This document shows positions 30,016 through 42,310 of a stretch of DNA of 64,000 bases, piece after piece (position 1 is the stretch's first letter; every line of letters starts with the position of its first letter). The translations under genes and the position numbers were made by a program. This stretch comes from Cordylochernes scorpioides (lineage: Eukaryota; Arthropoda; Arachnida; Pseudoscorpiones; Chernetidae): the NCBI GenBank assembly GCA_030710605.1, contig CP092877.1:68839939-68903938 (forward strand), read 5' to 3'. The notes beneath the pieces were generated by a model that had not been told where the DNA came from, did no database searches, and saw only the letters and a program-made list of their open reading frames with translations.

Positions 30016-31495
30016 AAAACCTTTTTTTATTATTATTATTTTATGTATTAGGTTCTCCTTTATATAGAAGAGCTTAAAGCCCGAAAAAACTTTAGATAAT
30101 TGTTCAAAATTTCAAAAGACATTCATCCTCGATGTGTTTTATCTTTTCATATAATATTCTGAAAAATAATACAATAATTCTAATGAAATTCTATATATAA
30201 AGGTGGATATATAATTAAGATAGATTAAATAATCATTTCACATCATTGTGAGAATTTAAGAGAGAACATTGGGTCATAAAAGTGACTCGCCAATCCATCC
30301 AATACTATAACACCAATCTCATCAAGATATAACAATGCTATATCTAATAGTTTTTTGTTGTTATAGTTAACCCAACTAATCTTTATTAGTTACAAGGTGG
30401 GAAAAGAATTGAGATATTGCAGTCCAGTACTACGCACAATAGAAATTGATGTGTTCCCATGTATTATTAATAATAAAAACATAAAATACAATTCGCAATA
30501 GTTGTAGTAATTAATATCAGGCAAATAATTCTCTTTTTCTTTTCCCATTATCTTACAACACACTTGATCGATTTCCTAATATACAACCATTATTCTTTCT
30601 CGAGTCATAATAGAGATATGAAAATTGCGTAGGTTATTATATCCTTTAATAAAAACATTATTATTGTTTTTTGTTATAAAGGTATGCGTGTATTCTCAGA
30701 ACAAATCATCACTTTCAAATCCAAATTTGAATTCTAATTATGCAAATTTAAAATATGCATATGCAAATTTGGTACGTTCAAATTAATGTAGATACAAACT
30801 GTGTAAATATAAACACAATGAAAACTTAAAACTGTATGTGTGCAAATACAAGCTATGCAAATTCGCGAACTTTACAATTTTAAACCTTGGAAAATCTAAA
30901 CTATGCATGTTTGAACTACTGCAAATCCAATCTGTACACACGTTAACTACATTTAAACTGTGAAAATATATTTTTAAATGTGCAGTTTTTTCTTTATTTA
31001 GACTTAGAGCGCTATGTCCGTCCCCCTAGGGACACTTGCACTTTAAACATAAACAAATATTTTGAAAGAAAGAAAGATATTTTAAATATGTACAGAATTA
31101 GTATGCAAGTTAGTTAGATGAAAAGATAAATATATATATGTTATATTAAAATATATCAACACGATATATGTACAAAAGGTTGGTATGCAAATTTAGTTAA
31201 ATGAAATCAAATTGTAAAGAATTGTGTGTATTCGAGAAAAGTGTATATATATAAACTATGAAAACTCCTACTATACATTATATGCAAATTTAAAAATAGC
31301 TCGAATAATAACTTGGTCTAATCCTGGACAACGGCATTTAGTAAGAACCTTGTCATTTGAACTGCTCCATCCAATGGTCTGAAATGTCGGAATATTGGTT
31401 GACGACGTCGTAACAAGAAATATGACAAGAAAATTGCATAGACTCTGGGTATGTAAAAATGGAAATCAACTCTATCGGAATAAATATATATACTA
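30016..31495. other. AT-rich stretch with a cluster of ATGCAAAT-type words
   Basis: No gene seen. Between 30738 and 31285 TGCAAAT recurs at least seven times (several as ATGCAAAT, the POU-factor octamer), loosely spaced. It may be a decayed tandem repeat. Nothing else recognised. Confidence 0.45.
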
Positions 31496-31740
31496 CATTA
31501 CAAAAAGGCATAAGACACCGCATCTCCTTTTTCATTAATTGTATAAAGTAGCTTTCGGACAAGATCTTCCTCAGTAAACTAAAGCATAAAAAAGGTAATG
31601 GAGATAGATTATATAGATTCTCTATAATCTCTCTCCATTACCTTTTTTATGTTTTAGTTTACTGAGGAAGATCTTGTCCGAAAGCTACTTCATACAATTA
31701 ATGAAAAAGGAGATGCGGTGTCTTATACCTTTTTTGTAAT
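31496..31740. repeat. 245-bp near-perfect palindrome with hammerhead-like arms
   Basis: Arms of about 110 bp (ATTACAAAAAGGCATAAGAC ... ACCTTTTTT and inverse). Each arm has CTGAGGA (plus 31662-31668, minus 31574-31568), then a short weak stem II, GAAAGCT and A. Flanks beside the core are not complementary, so stem I is lost; cleavage is doubtful. Confidence 0.7.
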
Positions 31741-31813
31741 TTATCGAAATTTGCAAAACTGTGATAATGAAAATACTACATATTATCCTTATACTTATAA
31801 ATAAATAAATTAC

Positions 31814-32136
31814 ACTCATGGACAAAAACTTATTGAAAGTCTTTGATGTCGCCTGTCGTATTTTTTTTTTTTTTTTTAAGTATACAGGCATTTTTTTCCA
31901 CAATTGGTTATCTCGTAAGTCTTCAATAAAAGTCATTGTAATATCTTTCAGAGTTATTGTCTGAATCCTGATATACATGATAGAAGGTATAACTTCCTTA
32001 TGTTTTGTCCATGAGTGTATATTGGTTATCTCGTGTGTCTTCAATAAAGGTCATTGTAATATCTTTCAGAGTTATTGTCTGAATCCTGATATACATGCTA
32101 AAAGGTACAACTTCCTTATGTTTTGTTCATGAGTGT
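31814..32136. mobile_element. family A MITE with partial duplication
   Basis: Full copy 31814-32021 (CACTCATGGACAAAAACTTA ... TATGTTTTGTCCATGAGTGTA). The right 115 bp is then repeated at 32022-32136 (TTGGTTATCTCG ... GTTCATGAGTGTAG), consistent with a nested or tandem truncated copy. Confidence 0.75.
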
Positions 32137-32139
32137 AGT

Positions 32140-33504
32140 CTTACTTATAAATCACGGACTGTTCCGTATTGGAATCCTAATCGGTAAAGTGCAAAAAAAA
32201 TTCATTTTGAAAAATTGTTTTAAACGCCTCTCTATTTCAAATCAAAACTATACCAATTTGATATTTAAAAACAAATAATAACATTTATTTCCAAAACCTT
32301 ATAGAATATTTATAAAAGTTCAAACAATCAGGATTATAATACCATCGCAGATTTAAAGAGGTGAACAATAGAACAAGAACTTTTAAGCTATTTTTTCACA
32401 AAAGAAAATAAGGTCTTACTTAAATACCTATTAAAAGTTTTAAAAATTTTAAATTAATTTGATTAAGTATTTTTATTTCATTATATAATGCTCTTTTTTT
32501 ACATCTTTTATTAAGTGTTTTAAAGTAAGAGATGGCAAGCTAGTTTATTATTTCTAAAAAAAAAAAACCTAATATAATTTAATAATATATTTTATATGCA
32601 AACTGATTTACCTTTTTTGCATATATAAGAAGCTATATTAATTAAATTTATATAAAAAAGTAAAAAATATAATTATAACGCTTTCTCTTATTCTCAACCT
32701 TTCTGAATTATTTATCCGGTTATAATTGAATTAGGTGGAAAAAAAAAGTTTAAAAAATTAGCATTAAAAACACGATATTAACTCTTAAAATATTGTAACT
32801 ATACTTAATAAACATAATTAAATAGCTTCGTGTATTATTTTCTAGATGAGAAAGAGAGGTGTTATATATATATTAAGTAGAGAGAGAAATATCTAAAAAC
32901 ACACATTGTTTTGGAGTAAATAAAGGGAATGAAAATTTTTTAAAAAGGATTAATTTTACTTTAAAATAAATTTAAACACTTTTCGGAAAATAACAAGAAG
33001 CAATTATAAATTTAAAAAATAAGGTTGTGCGATTAATTATGGACCGATACTTATTAAAAAATAATTAAAATCAAGAAAGATTTTTTTTTTTAGCTCTAGA
33101 ATATAATTAAGAAGAAAACTTCTATTGATCCGTTACGGAGCGAAATGGCTTCCGCCAGTATTCTATGATGTATATATAATCCTGCTAACTTCCTTCCTAT
33201 CACATCCGAAGTTAGAATTCTGAATTATTTTTTTTTTATTCAAATATATTTTTTAAATAGATATATTTGATTAAGAAAAAATTAAATTCTAATTTTTCTT
33301 TAATATATATATAAAAAAATATTATTTTTCTCTTACATGTGATTCATTGAATAATCAAAATTGGAAATGTCGTCTTTAAAGTAATTCCATTAAGACACGA
33401 TTGTATAATTTCTTTTATTTAAATAGATTTTTATTGATTTTTCTTTACTCTTTGAAACACAAAAAGAACTCTGTGAGATGTTCACAATTAATTGTTTGAT
33501 ATAT
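32140..33504. other. AT-rich stretch, no gene seen
   Basis: Unusually A+T-rich, no gene, RNA or repeat family recognised. Confidence 0.45.
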
Positions 33505-33685
33505 ATATCAATATTCCCATCCCTGGACACTTTATTTTTCCTTTTATCATTACTCTTCACAATTCATTCTTTCATACCTCATCCCTAAGGTTAGAAATAA
33601 TCGTTATTTCTCCTTAAAATAAATTTTGATTTTTCGTTGAAAAGAAACACATACGGGATAATTTTAAAATGTCATATATATATAT
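33505..33685. repeat. family F, half element
   Basis: ATTCCCATCCCTGGACACTT to CACATACGGGATAATTTTAA; equals the right half of the palindrome at 54168-54482. Confidence 0.65.
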
Positions 33686-33689
33686 ATTC

Positions 33690-34732
33690 AGGGAAATACT
33701 TTCCCTATTCAAAATGTTTTCTCTTTCCTCAAAATTCCTATTATAAATTTTGACTAACTTAATAACACATATGCAAATATTTTTTGAGGTTATTTTTTGT
33801 TGGGAAAATATGATATAGATTCGTAGATGAAGAGAAAGATCCTTTATTATCTAAAGTATATCGTAGAAATATCTGCAATTGTCAATTTCAACATTTTTAT
33901 TTAAGATTCAATCGAATAAATTCTGGAACTGAAGTTTAATAAGGATATTTAAGAGTATCGTTATAGGCTTGCCTTTTTACACAAGTAAGTTACACTGCCT
34001 TTTATTCAATAAAATAATTATTTGTATCAATATTAAGGCTAAAAAATAAGGCTCTCAGAGGAAATTTTCTTTTTTTTTTAATCTTTAATTTCTAGATTTC
34101 GCGCGGGCACAAACGCCCTTTCACAAGAGAAACCATGATACGTGTTTTCTCTTGTAAAAAGGCGTTTGTGTCCAAAAGTTAGAGATTAAGAATTTTAAAA
34201 AGAAACTTTTCGCTAAAGAAACTGATATTTCTTACCTTAAAACTGCCTATTATATTTGTTAGCATTTTTATAAGTTGTTTTTCATAGATTAATATATTTA
34301 TATTTTTGATCAGATGACCGGACTACTTTGCATGTATATATTTGGTTTTAGAAATGATGTAAATTAGTTAGTTATGGAAGTAAATTAAAAGTGTTAATTT
34401 CTTAGAGGTGTTGGTGTTTACTCTGCTCGATGTTAGAATAGGAAAGTCTTAGCTCCCAACAATATTTATAAATTCAAAGTTGTCATCTATAAAATAGGCT
34501 GTGTTTTCTCCTGTAGAAAGAGCATTCGTGCCCAAAAGCTAGAGATGAAAAAAATTTGAAAAGAAGCTTTTCCCTGTAGAGAGAAACCTGATATATTTTA
34601 CTTTAAAACTGCCTATTATATTTATAAATTCACATAAAAATTTCAATATATTGATATAATTTGTAATAAATAGATAATCTGTTTATTTTCACATATACCA
34701 TCAAATATTATCTCTATAGATCTTACTGCAAT
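33690..34732. other. AT-rich stretch with decayed CTGYAGA hammerhead relatives
   Basis: 34083-34205 is a palindrome whose plus arm reads TTCTCTTGTAAAAAGGCG..AAAAGTTAGAG. 34505-34550 reads CTCCTGTAGAAAGAGC..CCCAAAAGCTAGAG. Both are decayed copies of the 44970/45031 pair (GAAA changed to AAAA). No gene. Confidence 0.45.
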
Positions 34733-34734
34733 GA

Positions 34735-34815
34735 TAAAATTTATTAAATATGAGGGCTTGGCTTATTAGTGATGAACCCTCTCAACGATTTCGCCAAATT
34801 AATCTCCATATCGCT
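34735..34815 (-). repeat. family B element, CTAATAA subtype
   Basis: Minus strand: AGCGAT-A, TGGAGATTAAT, TTGGC-GAAATCGTT, GAGAGGGTTCATCA, CTAATAA-GCCAAGCCCTC. Stem III is AGCGAT/ATCGTT, a compensatory change from AGCGGT/ACCGCT. The core has lost both G5 and G8. Confidence 0.62.
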
Positions 34816-34844
34816 CTATTGATAAATAAATGATATTTGTATTA

Positions 34845-34915
34845 AGAACATTCTGGTGAATTAAACTGGCGAATCATCTGGTAGGATTTAGCCATTGATA
34901 TATGTCAGAGAATAT
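34845..34915 (+). repeat. family B element, decayed
   Basis: TGGTGAATTAAA, CTGGC-GAATCATCTGG ... CCATTGATATATGTCAG. Head-to-head with the preceding copy. Confidence 0.5.
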
Positions 34916-35039
34916 TTTATTCATCTTCAAATTATAGCTTAGACGTCGTTTTAAATTATTTCAAAAACAGATCAAAATGAGTGCGAACATTTTCCACATA
35001 GAAATTTTATTTTATCATATTTTAGTGTCTATACTTTGT

Positions 35040-35165
35040 GAACAACACTAGCTTTGGCAAATTCCACCAAAAGCTAACAACCTGTATACCAGGGGTTTGG
35101 GCTATGACCCTAATCAGTACAGTGGCGGCTTCGATTTCATAACATTTTCTACGAAGGGAGTTTTA
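35040..35165 (-). repeat. decayed hammerhead, ACCATGGT family
   Basis: Minus strand: stem I CTGTA/TACAG, core CTGATTA (G8 lost), GGGTCATAGCCC, AAAC and CCCTGGT. A relative with TTGACGA and ACCATGGT is at 38178-38225, and a weaker one is at 49595-49640. The conserved neighbour CTTCGATTTCATAA marks the family. Confidence 0.5.
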
Positions 35166-35195
35166 AATTCGGCTGTATCTGCTATAAAGGTGTAT

Positions 35196-35404
35196 AAAAT
35201 TGCAAATATATTCTCACAATGAGTATCTTTTTTTTATTTAAAAAACGCTAGCTTTCAAGCATTAATCGCTCTTCAACGGGCTTACTATAATATCGACTTT
35301 ATCCAACCATATTATAGTAAGCCCGTTGAAGAGCGATTAACACTTGAAAGCTAGCGTTTTTTAAATAAAAAAGATACTCATTGTGAGAATATATTTGTAA
35401 TTTT
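35196..35404. repeat. 209-bp palindrome
   Basis: Arms of about 90 bp (CAAATATATTCTCACAATGA ... CGGGCTTACTATAATAT). The plus arm holds CCGTTGAAGAGCGATTAACA and CTTGAAAGCTAGCG, resembling a hammerhead with core TTGAAGA and an AGCT-A segment; the flanks do not form stem I. Confidence 0.65.
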
Positions 35405-35464
35405 ATTACTTTTTTCATAATTTTATCATAAATAAAGGTGTATAAGTTGATGAAATAGGGTGTG

Positions 35465-35800
35465 GCCGATTGGCATTATAGGTCATGTTTAGTAATTTAA
35501 CAATAATACGAAGGTTTTGGTCAAAAAGTGGTATTAACCGTCAATTAATGACAGCCACAACCCGGTCTCGAACTTCGCATCGGGTACTTTTTCTGAAAAA
35601 TAAATTTCTCCAATGGACTCCGATTCCTGCAAAAGTTCAACCCCACCAGTGAGTGCAAGTTACCAAACGGTGATACAGCACATTTTTAAATGCAAATTTC
35701 GAACTGCTTTCCACATGTGTAGACATGTGGTGTACTTGCATTAAAAACAGTCGCTGAATATTCACCATGATTATCATAGCCAAGTGTACTAGGCATAATA
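35465..35800 (+). mobile_element. SINE, diverged
   Basis: The B-box relic GGTCTCGAACTTCGCATCGG is at 35562-35581; the body CCCCACCAGTGAGTGCAAG to the ACCATGATTATCATAGCC hairpin matches the 3519 family with about 15-20% differences by eye. Confidence 0.65.
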
Positions 35801-35929
35801 GGAAAAAACAAATACATACTAAATACACAATATTTAAAATCATACCTGATTTTAATATAAAATACTTCATAGATGACACTCAATCTTATTGTTCCCCTCT
35901 CTTTCATATATCACATTCAAACTAAACTC

Positions 35930-36235
35930 CGCCATTACCGGTCCCAAGCCCGGATGAAAAAGGAGGAGGGGGAACAGTAACAAGCTCGCTAAAAAACCTG
36001 GGCTCAGCTGGCCTGGCTGATAGTACCCTGTAAGGGCTCCTAATCCAGGATGAGCAGCGTTGTACTCCATGTTAGGAGCGGCTGCACATGGCGTCTGTTC
36101 CTCATGTCAGAGGCGGCCATATCTTTTGGAGCTAAGTCGGTCTGCCACTGAGTAGTGCTCCCAGTCCTAATGACAAAGGCAGACGCATTCTACTTCACCC
36201 AGTGTGGAGATAAGAAAGAAGAAGACATTCAAACT
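35930..36235. repeat. GC-rich block, probable LINE fragment
   Basis: CCCTGTAAGGGCTCCTAATCC, GGAGCGGCTGCACATGGCG, TCAGAGGCGGCCATATC, then TAAGAAAGAAGAAG. High GC and a direct AAGAAG tail suggest the end of a non-LTR element. No long frame. Short minus-strand frames (35867-36070) are unsupported. Confidence 0.35.
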
Positions 36236-37365
36236 AAACAAATCTGTAATAAAAAAAGCATTCTAATTTATCAATTTCCAATAACAATAATAATAAAACC
36301 ATGTGTTAACACTAGATATATTTGATTTAAAACATTAGAAAAAAAGTGCGATATAAAAAAAATAACAATATTCATTATTTAAATTTAAAAAAGAGGAGAA
36401 TTACAATATAGAAACGGAAGATGTTAAAAAACAACAACAGAAGAACCCAGTTAAAAATCAGCCGTGCAGAAGATTCACCAATAGCCAATAAGCAAGCAGA
36501 CGCCAGGAATTAAAATAGTCAAATGGCAGCAAGAGACAAGACCGATAAAAAAACAGGGGATCAATGAAGAAGAAGGGTTCGTAATCACCGAAGTCCAAAT
36601 GCTTCAATTAAAGAGACAAGAGAGAAAGAAAAAAAATTAGTTGTAATTAGATGTAATAGACGTACTAGCTTTCTAAACCCTTGCTGGATCAACTTTTTTT
36701 ACGTCTTTTTATCCAATACGTTTTAAACATTTAATTTGTCTTCGAGTTGTAATTAAATAATTGTGTCGTCAAATTTCTTCCAAATGTTCCCAATTGGTTA
36801 AAAAAACAACAACAAAAAATCAAAACGAGTGTATTTATAAAGATAGATAGAGAGATATATGTAAAAAAGTCATGTCATGTTTGACATTACCATACCTTAT
36901 TTATTATTATTTGTAAACATTTGTTATCTAACTTTTTTTATTTGTGTTCTTTAGCTAAGATTGAAAAAAAGGAGCAACCCATGTTTATTTAAGATTAAAT
37001 TAGAAAAAATAAAACAATTTTATTTGTTTGAATCAAATACTTTCTTTGATCAAATTAAAAATTCTTTTTTTTTCTTTCTCAGAGGTTTAAGGGATTCTTT
37101 AAATTCCGAAGAAAGTTCACACGAAAGATAACAAAAATGTAAAAGCTTTTTTTATACATCGATTTCACTACCACAATATCTACAATCGCTGAAAATAATA
37201 AGTGTTTATTTCTTTCAAATTATCTATATAAATATAGAGGAAGTTTACGGGTAGGTGTGTTTTGTTATTGTTCGTAGTTTTCTACAAAAAATACTGTCTA
37301 TCTCAATAAGTTTGAAACCATATAAGTTAGCTATGAAAGGAGTCACTGTCATAGTTTAAACCTAT
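36236..37365. other. AT-rich, with a purine-rich unique block at 36410-36620
   Basis: 36410-36620 (CCAGTTAAAAATCAGCCGTG ... CAAATGGCAGCAAGAGAC) is less AT-rich and unique-looking; no frame. The remainder is AT-rich without features. Confidence 0.4.
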
Positions 37366-37366
37366 T

Positions 37367-37858
37367 TGCATATTCCCCAATTTGCATAACCTTCCATAAT
37401 ATTTTACCTATCTAGATGAAACTTGGCTAAGTAATAAACTTAGACTTAAACTAATAAACAAATTACTTTGGAAGGAGTCAGTTTTATTTTCAACCTGATT
37501 TGCATATTTCCCGATTTGCATACTTTTCACAATATTTAACCTATCTGAATGAGAAACTTGGCTTCGTAATAAAGTTGACTCTGGAAGGATTCGATGTCAT
37601 AGTTTTAAACATTATTTGCATATTCCCCGATTTGCATAATATTCCACAATATTTAGCCTATCTGAATAAGAAACTAGGCTACGTAATAAAGTTTACTCTG
37701 GAAGGATTCGATGTCATAGTTTTAAACATTATTTGCATATTCCCCGATTTGCATAATATTCCTCAATATTTAACCTATCTGGAAGAAATTAGGGTATGTA
37801 ATAAAGTTGACTCTGGGAGAATTCGATGTCATAGTGTCAAACCAAGAATATGTTAATT
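37367..37858. repeat. 117-bp tandem repeat, 4 copies
   Basis: The unit GCATATTCCCCGATTTGCAT ... AAGGATTCGATGTCATAG starts at about 37370, 37502, 37618 and 37735, at 116-117 bp in the last copies. The length is close to a multiple of three, so a 118-codon plus frame stays open (repeating LEGFDVIVLNIICIFPDL). I read the ORF as incidental. Each unit contains two TTGCATA words. Confidence 0.82.
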
Positions 37859-37864
37859 AGCCTG

Positions 37865-38260
37865 ATAATAGGTAATTTGCATAACCCTTTCGTTCCGAAT
37901 ACTGATTATTTTACTAGTATTTAATATTGGGATGAAGAAAGAGTTAGGGTATATTTTATAACCTTCCAGTACGTAAAAAATGTATACATATATTTGCGAA
38001 GTGCTTCGTGTAGAGAGTGAAATCTGATAATGTACAACAAATTGATCTATAAAAATCGTTTCTCCCATCAAAATAGACGCCAAAACTAGGCGCCATCTAT
38101 TAACAGTCACGCAAACTATCGGACTCGGGTCAGTGAGAAAGCCACAACACTATCTTTAGAAAATTGAGAAGTGTCCAACTGGAAACCATGGTTTTGGACT
38201 ATGGCCTTCGTCAATCCAGGGGCGAGCTTCGATTTCATAAGGATCAAAAGATATCAATTG
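37865..38260 (-). mobile_element. Penelope-type terminal repeat, decayed hammerhead
   Basis: Contains CTCCCATCAAAATAGACGCC..GGCGCCATCTATTAACAGTC (38053-38105; related to 58915-59065) and a minus-strand decayed hammerhead (38178-38225): stem I CTGGA/TCCAG, core TTGACGA, stem II GGCCATAGTCC, AAAA, ACCATGGT, T. Confidence 0.5.
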
Positions 38261-38774
38261 AAATGTTCACAATCTTCCAAAAAGGAGGTTTTTTTTAGAG
38301 AGACAGTAAAGTCTCAAAAGTAGCTAAAAAGGCGGAGGGACCAAATTTATTTGGCAGACGGCATAGAAGAAGATACTGACAAACCACTTCTGTATGAAAC
38401 ACTGATGAGAAACCGTGTGAACCAATTGGACAATATTTGTCCATATAGTCACCAAAAGTTGAAATAGACTTGATGAACGCTAAGAACAACTAGAATGTAG
38501 ATGATAGACCGCATTCTTTAAAGAATTTGCAAGCTGTATTCAGGCTTGTGAAGATAGAGGTCTACTTAGTAATGTTTTCACTACATCTAATACTTTATAG
38601 CGATGGCTTAGCAGATTGTGCGGTCGGGATATTTGCATAGATTGCATATTTTCGAACAACACAATTATATCATACAAACTAAATAAAATTTCCTAACTAG
38701 CGCAATCACGTATTTCTATACAGCCAGTTTAAAGTATAAAATATTATTATTATCATTCAATACATAACATATTC

Positions 38775-38924
38775 AATTAAAAAGGCATATATTGGATCAA
38801 AATATCATTTATTTTACCAATATTTCCTTATATGTTATAATACTTTGAGAAAGGTTGGCGTTTCAGCCAACTGAAATATTGGTAAAATAAATGATGTTTT
38901 GATCCAATATATGCCTTTTTAATT
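38775..38924. repeat. 150-bp palindromic PLE end with UUGANAA hammerhead variant
   Basis: 51-bp arms (AATTAAAAAGGCATATATTG ... TTTTACCAATATTT and inverse). Between them lies the variant at 38841-38884 (plus). Confidence 0.75.
38841..38884 (+). ncRNA. hammerhead-like RNA, UUGAGAA core
   Basis: Stem I TACT (38841-38844) with GGTA (38881-38884). Core TTGAGAA is at 38845-38851. Stem II AGGTTGGC/GCCAACT has one bulge. GAAA is at 38873-38876, palindrome ATAT at 38876-38879 and T38880 the cleavage base. C3 is U and G8 is A, so the core 3-8 base pair is kept as U-A. Activity is unknown. Confidence 0.55.
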
Positions 38925-40073
38925 AAAGATTTATTTAGGGAGAGAGAGAGAGAGAGAGATTACTCTATTTTCAATACATATCATATTGTAGCTCAAATTA
39001 TTCATTATTTATGAACATATTATTAATTTTGATATTTATATTTTTGATTCTATGTAAACTTCCCTCATTGCATTTCTGATATTTTATAAATGTTGATTTA
39101 AAAAACCGGGGAACTGGTTTACTAAGGCTACCAAAGAAGACTTCAAAACCACAGGACAGCCCAGGTAGTTAGCGATCTATGGATACGCTCCAGGAGCTTG
39201 GTTTACCTAGTTGTTACTGTTGGATAATATTGTCAAATATTAATTTTATTTTATGATAGCAATAATCTGTGACTTAAATTCTGAGGTGTCAGGAATATAT
39301 AGGTAAGAGTTAATAGAGATGTGTGGTTAGAGAGATGTTATTTTACTAGTAATGATATATTTAGTAATTTATGTTTCTTATTTTTGTACCTTCAATAAAG
39401 AAGATTTATATTTTAGAAGGAGAAAGAATTATTGCGATCCACCATCAACAGTTACTACTACTGTTGTGAAATGTACTTTAAAAATTTCTGTCATCCTGAA
39501 GTTTGTCTTTCCGAAATTTCCACGTGACAATACTATCTATCGATATACAAATCAATATTTTTGTCAGACGAAAACTTGAGATTCCTAGTTAATATATTTA
39601 GTTTCGGTTTTCACCTCATTGTAATACCCATTTCTGAGAATATGTATGTATATTGAAACATATATTTAAAAAGTGGATATTAAGAATATGTAATAGATAA
39701 TACCATAATTGCATATAGGAGCATGTTATTATGGGGTCAGCAAATGATTATGCTGGTACATTCATGAATTCCTCTATCATATAAAAAAAACTACTCTCTA
39801 AAGAGAGCAATAATAATAATATGATAAAATTATAATTTACATTTGTTAAGAACCATATTCGTTGGGAAAACTAACTCGGGCATAACACGGGCGAAGCCGG
39901 TTCATTCAGATAATATTACATATAAGTCTTTAACCAATATGTAACAATGTCATTTTGTTCAAGACCCTGGGAGACCATGTATTGTAGAATGGTGTATCGC
40001 TATCTGATAGCATATATTCTGTAATTCTAATCATTTTATTAGCAATTTCAAACATCTCGTAATACAGGTGACC
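38925..40073. other. AT-rich stretch, no gene seen
   Basis: (GA)n run at 38938-38960. 39885-39915 (CGGGCATAACACGGGCGAAG..GGTTCATTCAG) resembles a decayed Helitron 3' end. The 39352-39579 frame has no recognisable domain. Confidence 0.4.
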
Positions 40074-40298
40074 TTTTGATTTATTCAATAAGGAACCAAG
40101 GATTTCGTTTCTTTTCTTATCTCTTTTATTTCTCAAGCTTTTTTTGGGTCAACATGCCCTTCAACTCGGAGATCCTAAATTACAAGGCGTGAAGTTGTAC
40201 TTCAGGGTCTCTATGTTAAAGGGCATGTTGACCCAAAAGCTTGAGAAATAAAAGAGATAAGAAAAGAAATCCTTGGTTCCTTATTGAATAAATCAAAG
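40074..40298. repeat. 225-bp palindrome, parent of the 54-bp tandem unit
   Basis: Arms TTTGATTTATTCAATAAGGA ... TTTCTCAAGCTTTTTTTGGG and inverse. The inner part AGTTGTACTTCAGGGTCTC..GGGCATGTTGACCC..AAAAGCTTGAG is homologous to the tandem unit at 7949-8165. Confidence 0.7.
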
Positions 40299-40476
40299 TG
40301 AGCAAACGGGTAAGAATCTTTATTATAGATGACATTGCAAATAGGAAAACTCATTATAATAATACTATTATTTATAACATATTATAATAATAATATTTAT
40401 TATTGTTTCTCTTTTTATTTCGATTACCTTTTTGTATAATATGTTTAGAAAATAGAGCAATCCATAAATAAATCTT

Positions 40477-40629
40477 TAATTAAAAAGGCATATATTGGAT
40501 CAAAATATCATTTATTTTACCAATATTTCAGTTGGATGAATAAATTGGCTGATAAAGGTTGGCGTTCAGCCAATTGAAATATTGGTAAAATAAATGATAT
40601 TTTGATCCAATATATGCCTTTTTAATTAA
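40477..40629. repeat. 153-bp palindrome, sister of 38775-38924
   Basis: Same arms as at 38775. The plus core is CTGATAA (40549-40555), followed by GGTTGGC/GCCAAT, GAAA, ATAT, T. Upstream TTGG is not complementary to downstream GGTA, so stem I is lost. Confidence 0.7.
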
Positions 40630-42057
40630 ATAATAAGTTTATAACTGTTTCTGTTTTAAAAAAATGTATATCGACGCAATTATCCCTAGCCGGGATATCG
40701 CGTTTTGTGTGTTGAAATAAATAAATAATATTAGTTATGCATACTAAGCGTAAGTTTGTCTTATAAAGTTGATTTTGTGGCGAAAGTTCTTTTAATATGA
40801 AATTATAAAAGATAATCAAATACTGAGGTTTGGGATCTACCGAAATATGATATATATTTAGACTTAAGGTACCAAAATACGGCTTAAAAATGTGATTATA
40901 AGGTATTAAATGTCAGTGTAATTTAATTCTAAGTTAACCTATTAAATATGGCGAAAATGTAATTGAAGGTATCAAAAGAATGTGAAAATAAAAAATATAT
41001 ATAAAATACGAAAACTAGGTGAAAATATAGTTCAAAGTATCTTAAAATTTCGAAGGGGCATATCTTGTTGTAAGATTTAGGTACTTACAGCTTGTATGAA
41101 GGCATGAGGACGTTGATGATTATATAATAATAAACTTTATTATCCATTTAGTAAGAAAAACAAAGTTATGGTAGCGAACACATTAAGAGTATAGAGAAGA
41201 AGTAAACAAACTGTAGTGATGATGATAAGGCCAGTGTGGCGCTAGCTATAGTCGTAGCATTCAGTTTCCAACATATACCAAAGGTGGGTATATAGATTTC
41301 AAAGTACGAAAACAAGTTGAAAATGTAGTTAAAGGTACCAATATAAAGTTGAAATGAATATTTAAAGTACCAAAATTAGGTGAAAATTTATAGTTTAAGG
41401 TATTAAAATTTAACAATCCATATATTTCAGCTCTATATAATTCCAAGAATGTAAAGCTTTTTTTAAAAGTAAAAAAGAGATTTCTTTATGGAGAGATCAA
41501 CATAAAAACCCATTGAATCTACTAGAATAAAAGATCATATCAATTATACTTTATCATAGTTGAAAGAAAAACCTATTAAAATAAAAAGTAAAATAATTAA
41601 ATATAATTGTAAGATCAAGATATGAAAATAATCAAAAAGATATGTTTATAATATTTCTAATAATCTTTAAACATAAAAAAACAGTTCGCAAAAGTTAAAC
41701 AGGTTATTATTAAAATAATAAAAAGCATTACTGATTATTTTTAAATAATAAAAAAAACATTGTTTTAATATTTAAAATCTATTTTAACTTATTTATCTCG
41801 TTATTTTCTATAAACAATAATAATATTTAGGAATAAAACCACTCTATAAATCAAAAATTCTTAATCTACAAACCTCACATTCATAATTGCCATAATCTCT
41901 ATCCTTTTTAATACCTCAATGCTTCAAAAGAATACCATTTTAAAAACATTCAACATTAAGAATATTTTTTCCACAAATTGATATCCAATTTAACTCGTTA
42001 AAAATGATCATTATTCAATTAGTCAAAATTTTAAATAAGAATTCCTCTCTTGAAATA
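40630..42057. other. AT-rich, degenerate short repeats, no gene
   Basis: 40800-41060 and 41275-41410 hold loose repeats of AAGGTACCAAAAT and AGGTGAAAAT about 45 bp apart. No gene seen. Confidence 0.4.
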
Positions 42058-42310
42058 TTCATTGATGTAGCAGCAGCCATTTCTGTCAGCATGAATCGAC
42101 CACTCTGACGTCACAAGCTGTAATTAAAGTCCGAATAATTGAATTATTTTTTGTCCCCAGGTGTTAATTGCAATGGCGGGAAACCTTCTTCCTAACCCTA
42201 ATTACAGCAGGCGATTTATTTACTCCACACCACAGATTATTGGGCCATAATTGAGACAGGCGTGGTCTCTTCGCCCTTATTTTCCACCGATGGCCTCATT
42301 TTAAGGCCTA
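42058..42310. other. GC-richer unique island, candidate conserved non-coding or exon sequence
   Basis: Shows a full CRE palindrome TGACGTCA (42106-42113), several TAATTA/CAATTA homeodomain-type cores, AGATTA, TTTATTTAC and a pyrimidine tract ending CCCCAG (42155-42160) like a 3' splice site. ATG at 42173 opens 25 codons (MAGNLLPNPNYSRRF...). No similarity to other parts of the window. Role unknown. Confidence 0.35.

Noticed and set aside
37500..37856. 118-codon frame over the 117-bp tandem repeat
   Set aside because: Open only because the unit is close to a multiple of three; the first copy has another length, and there is no start context or motif.
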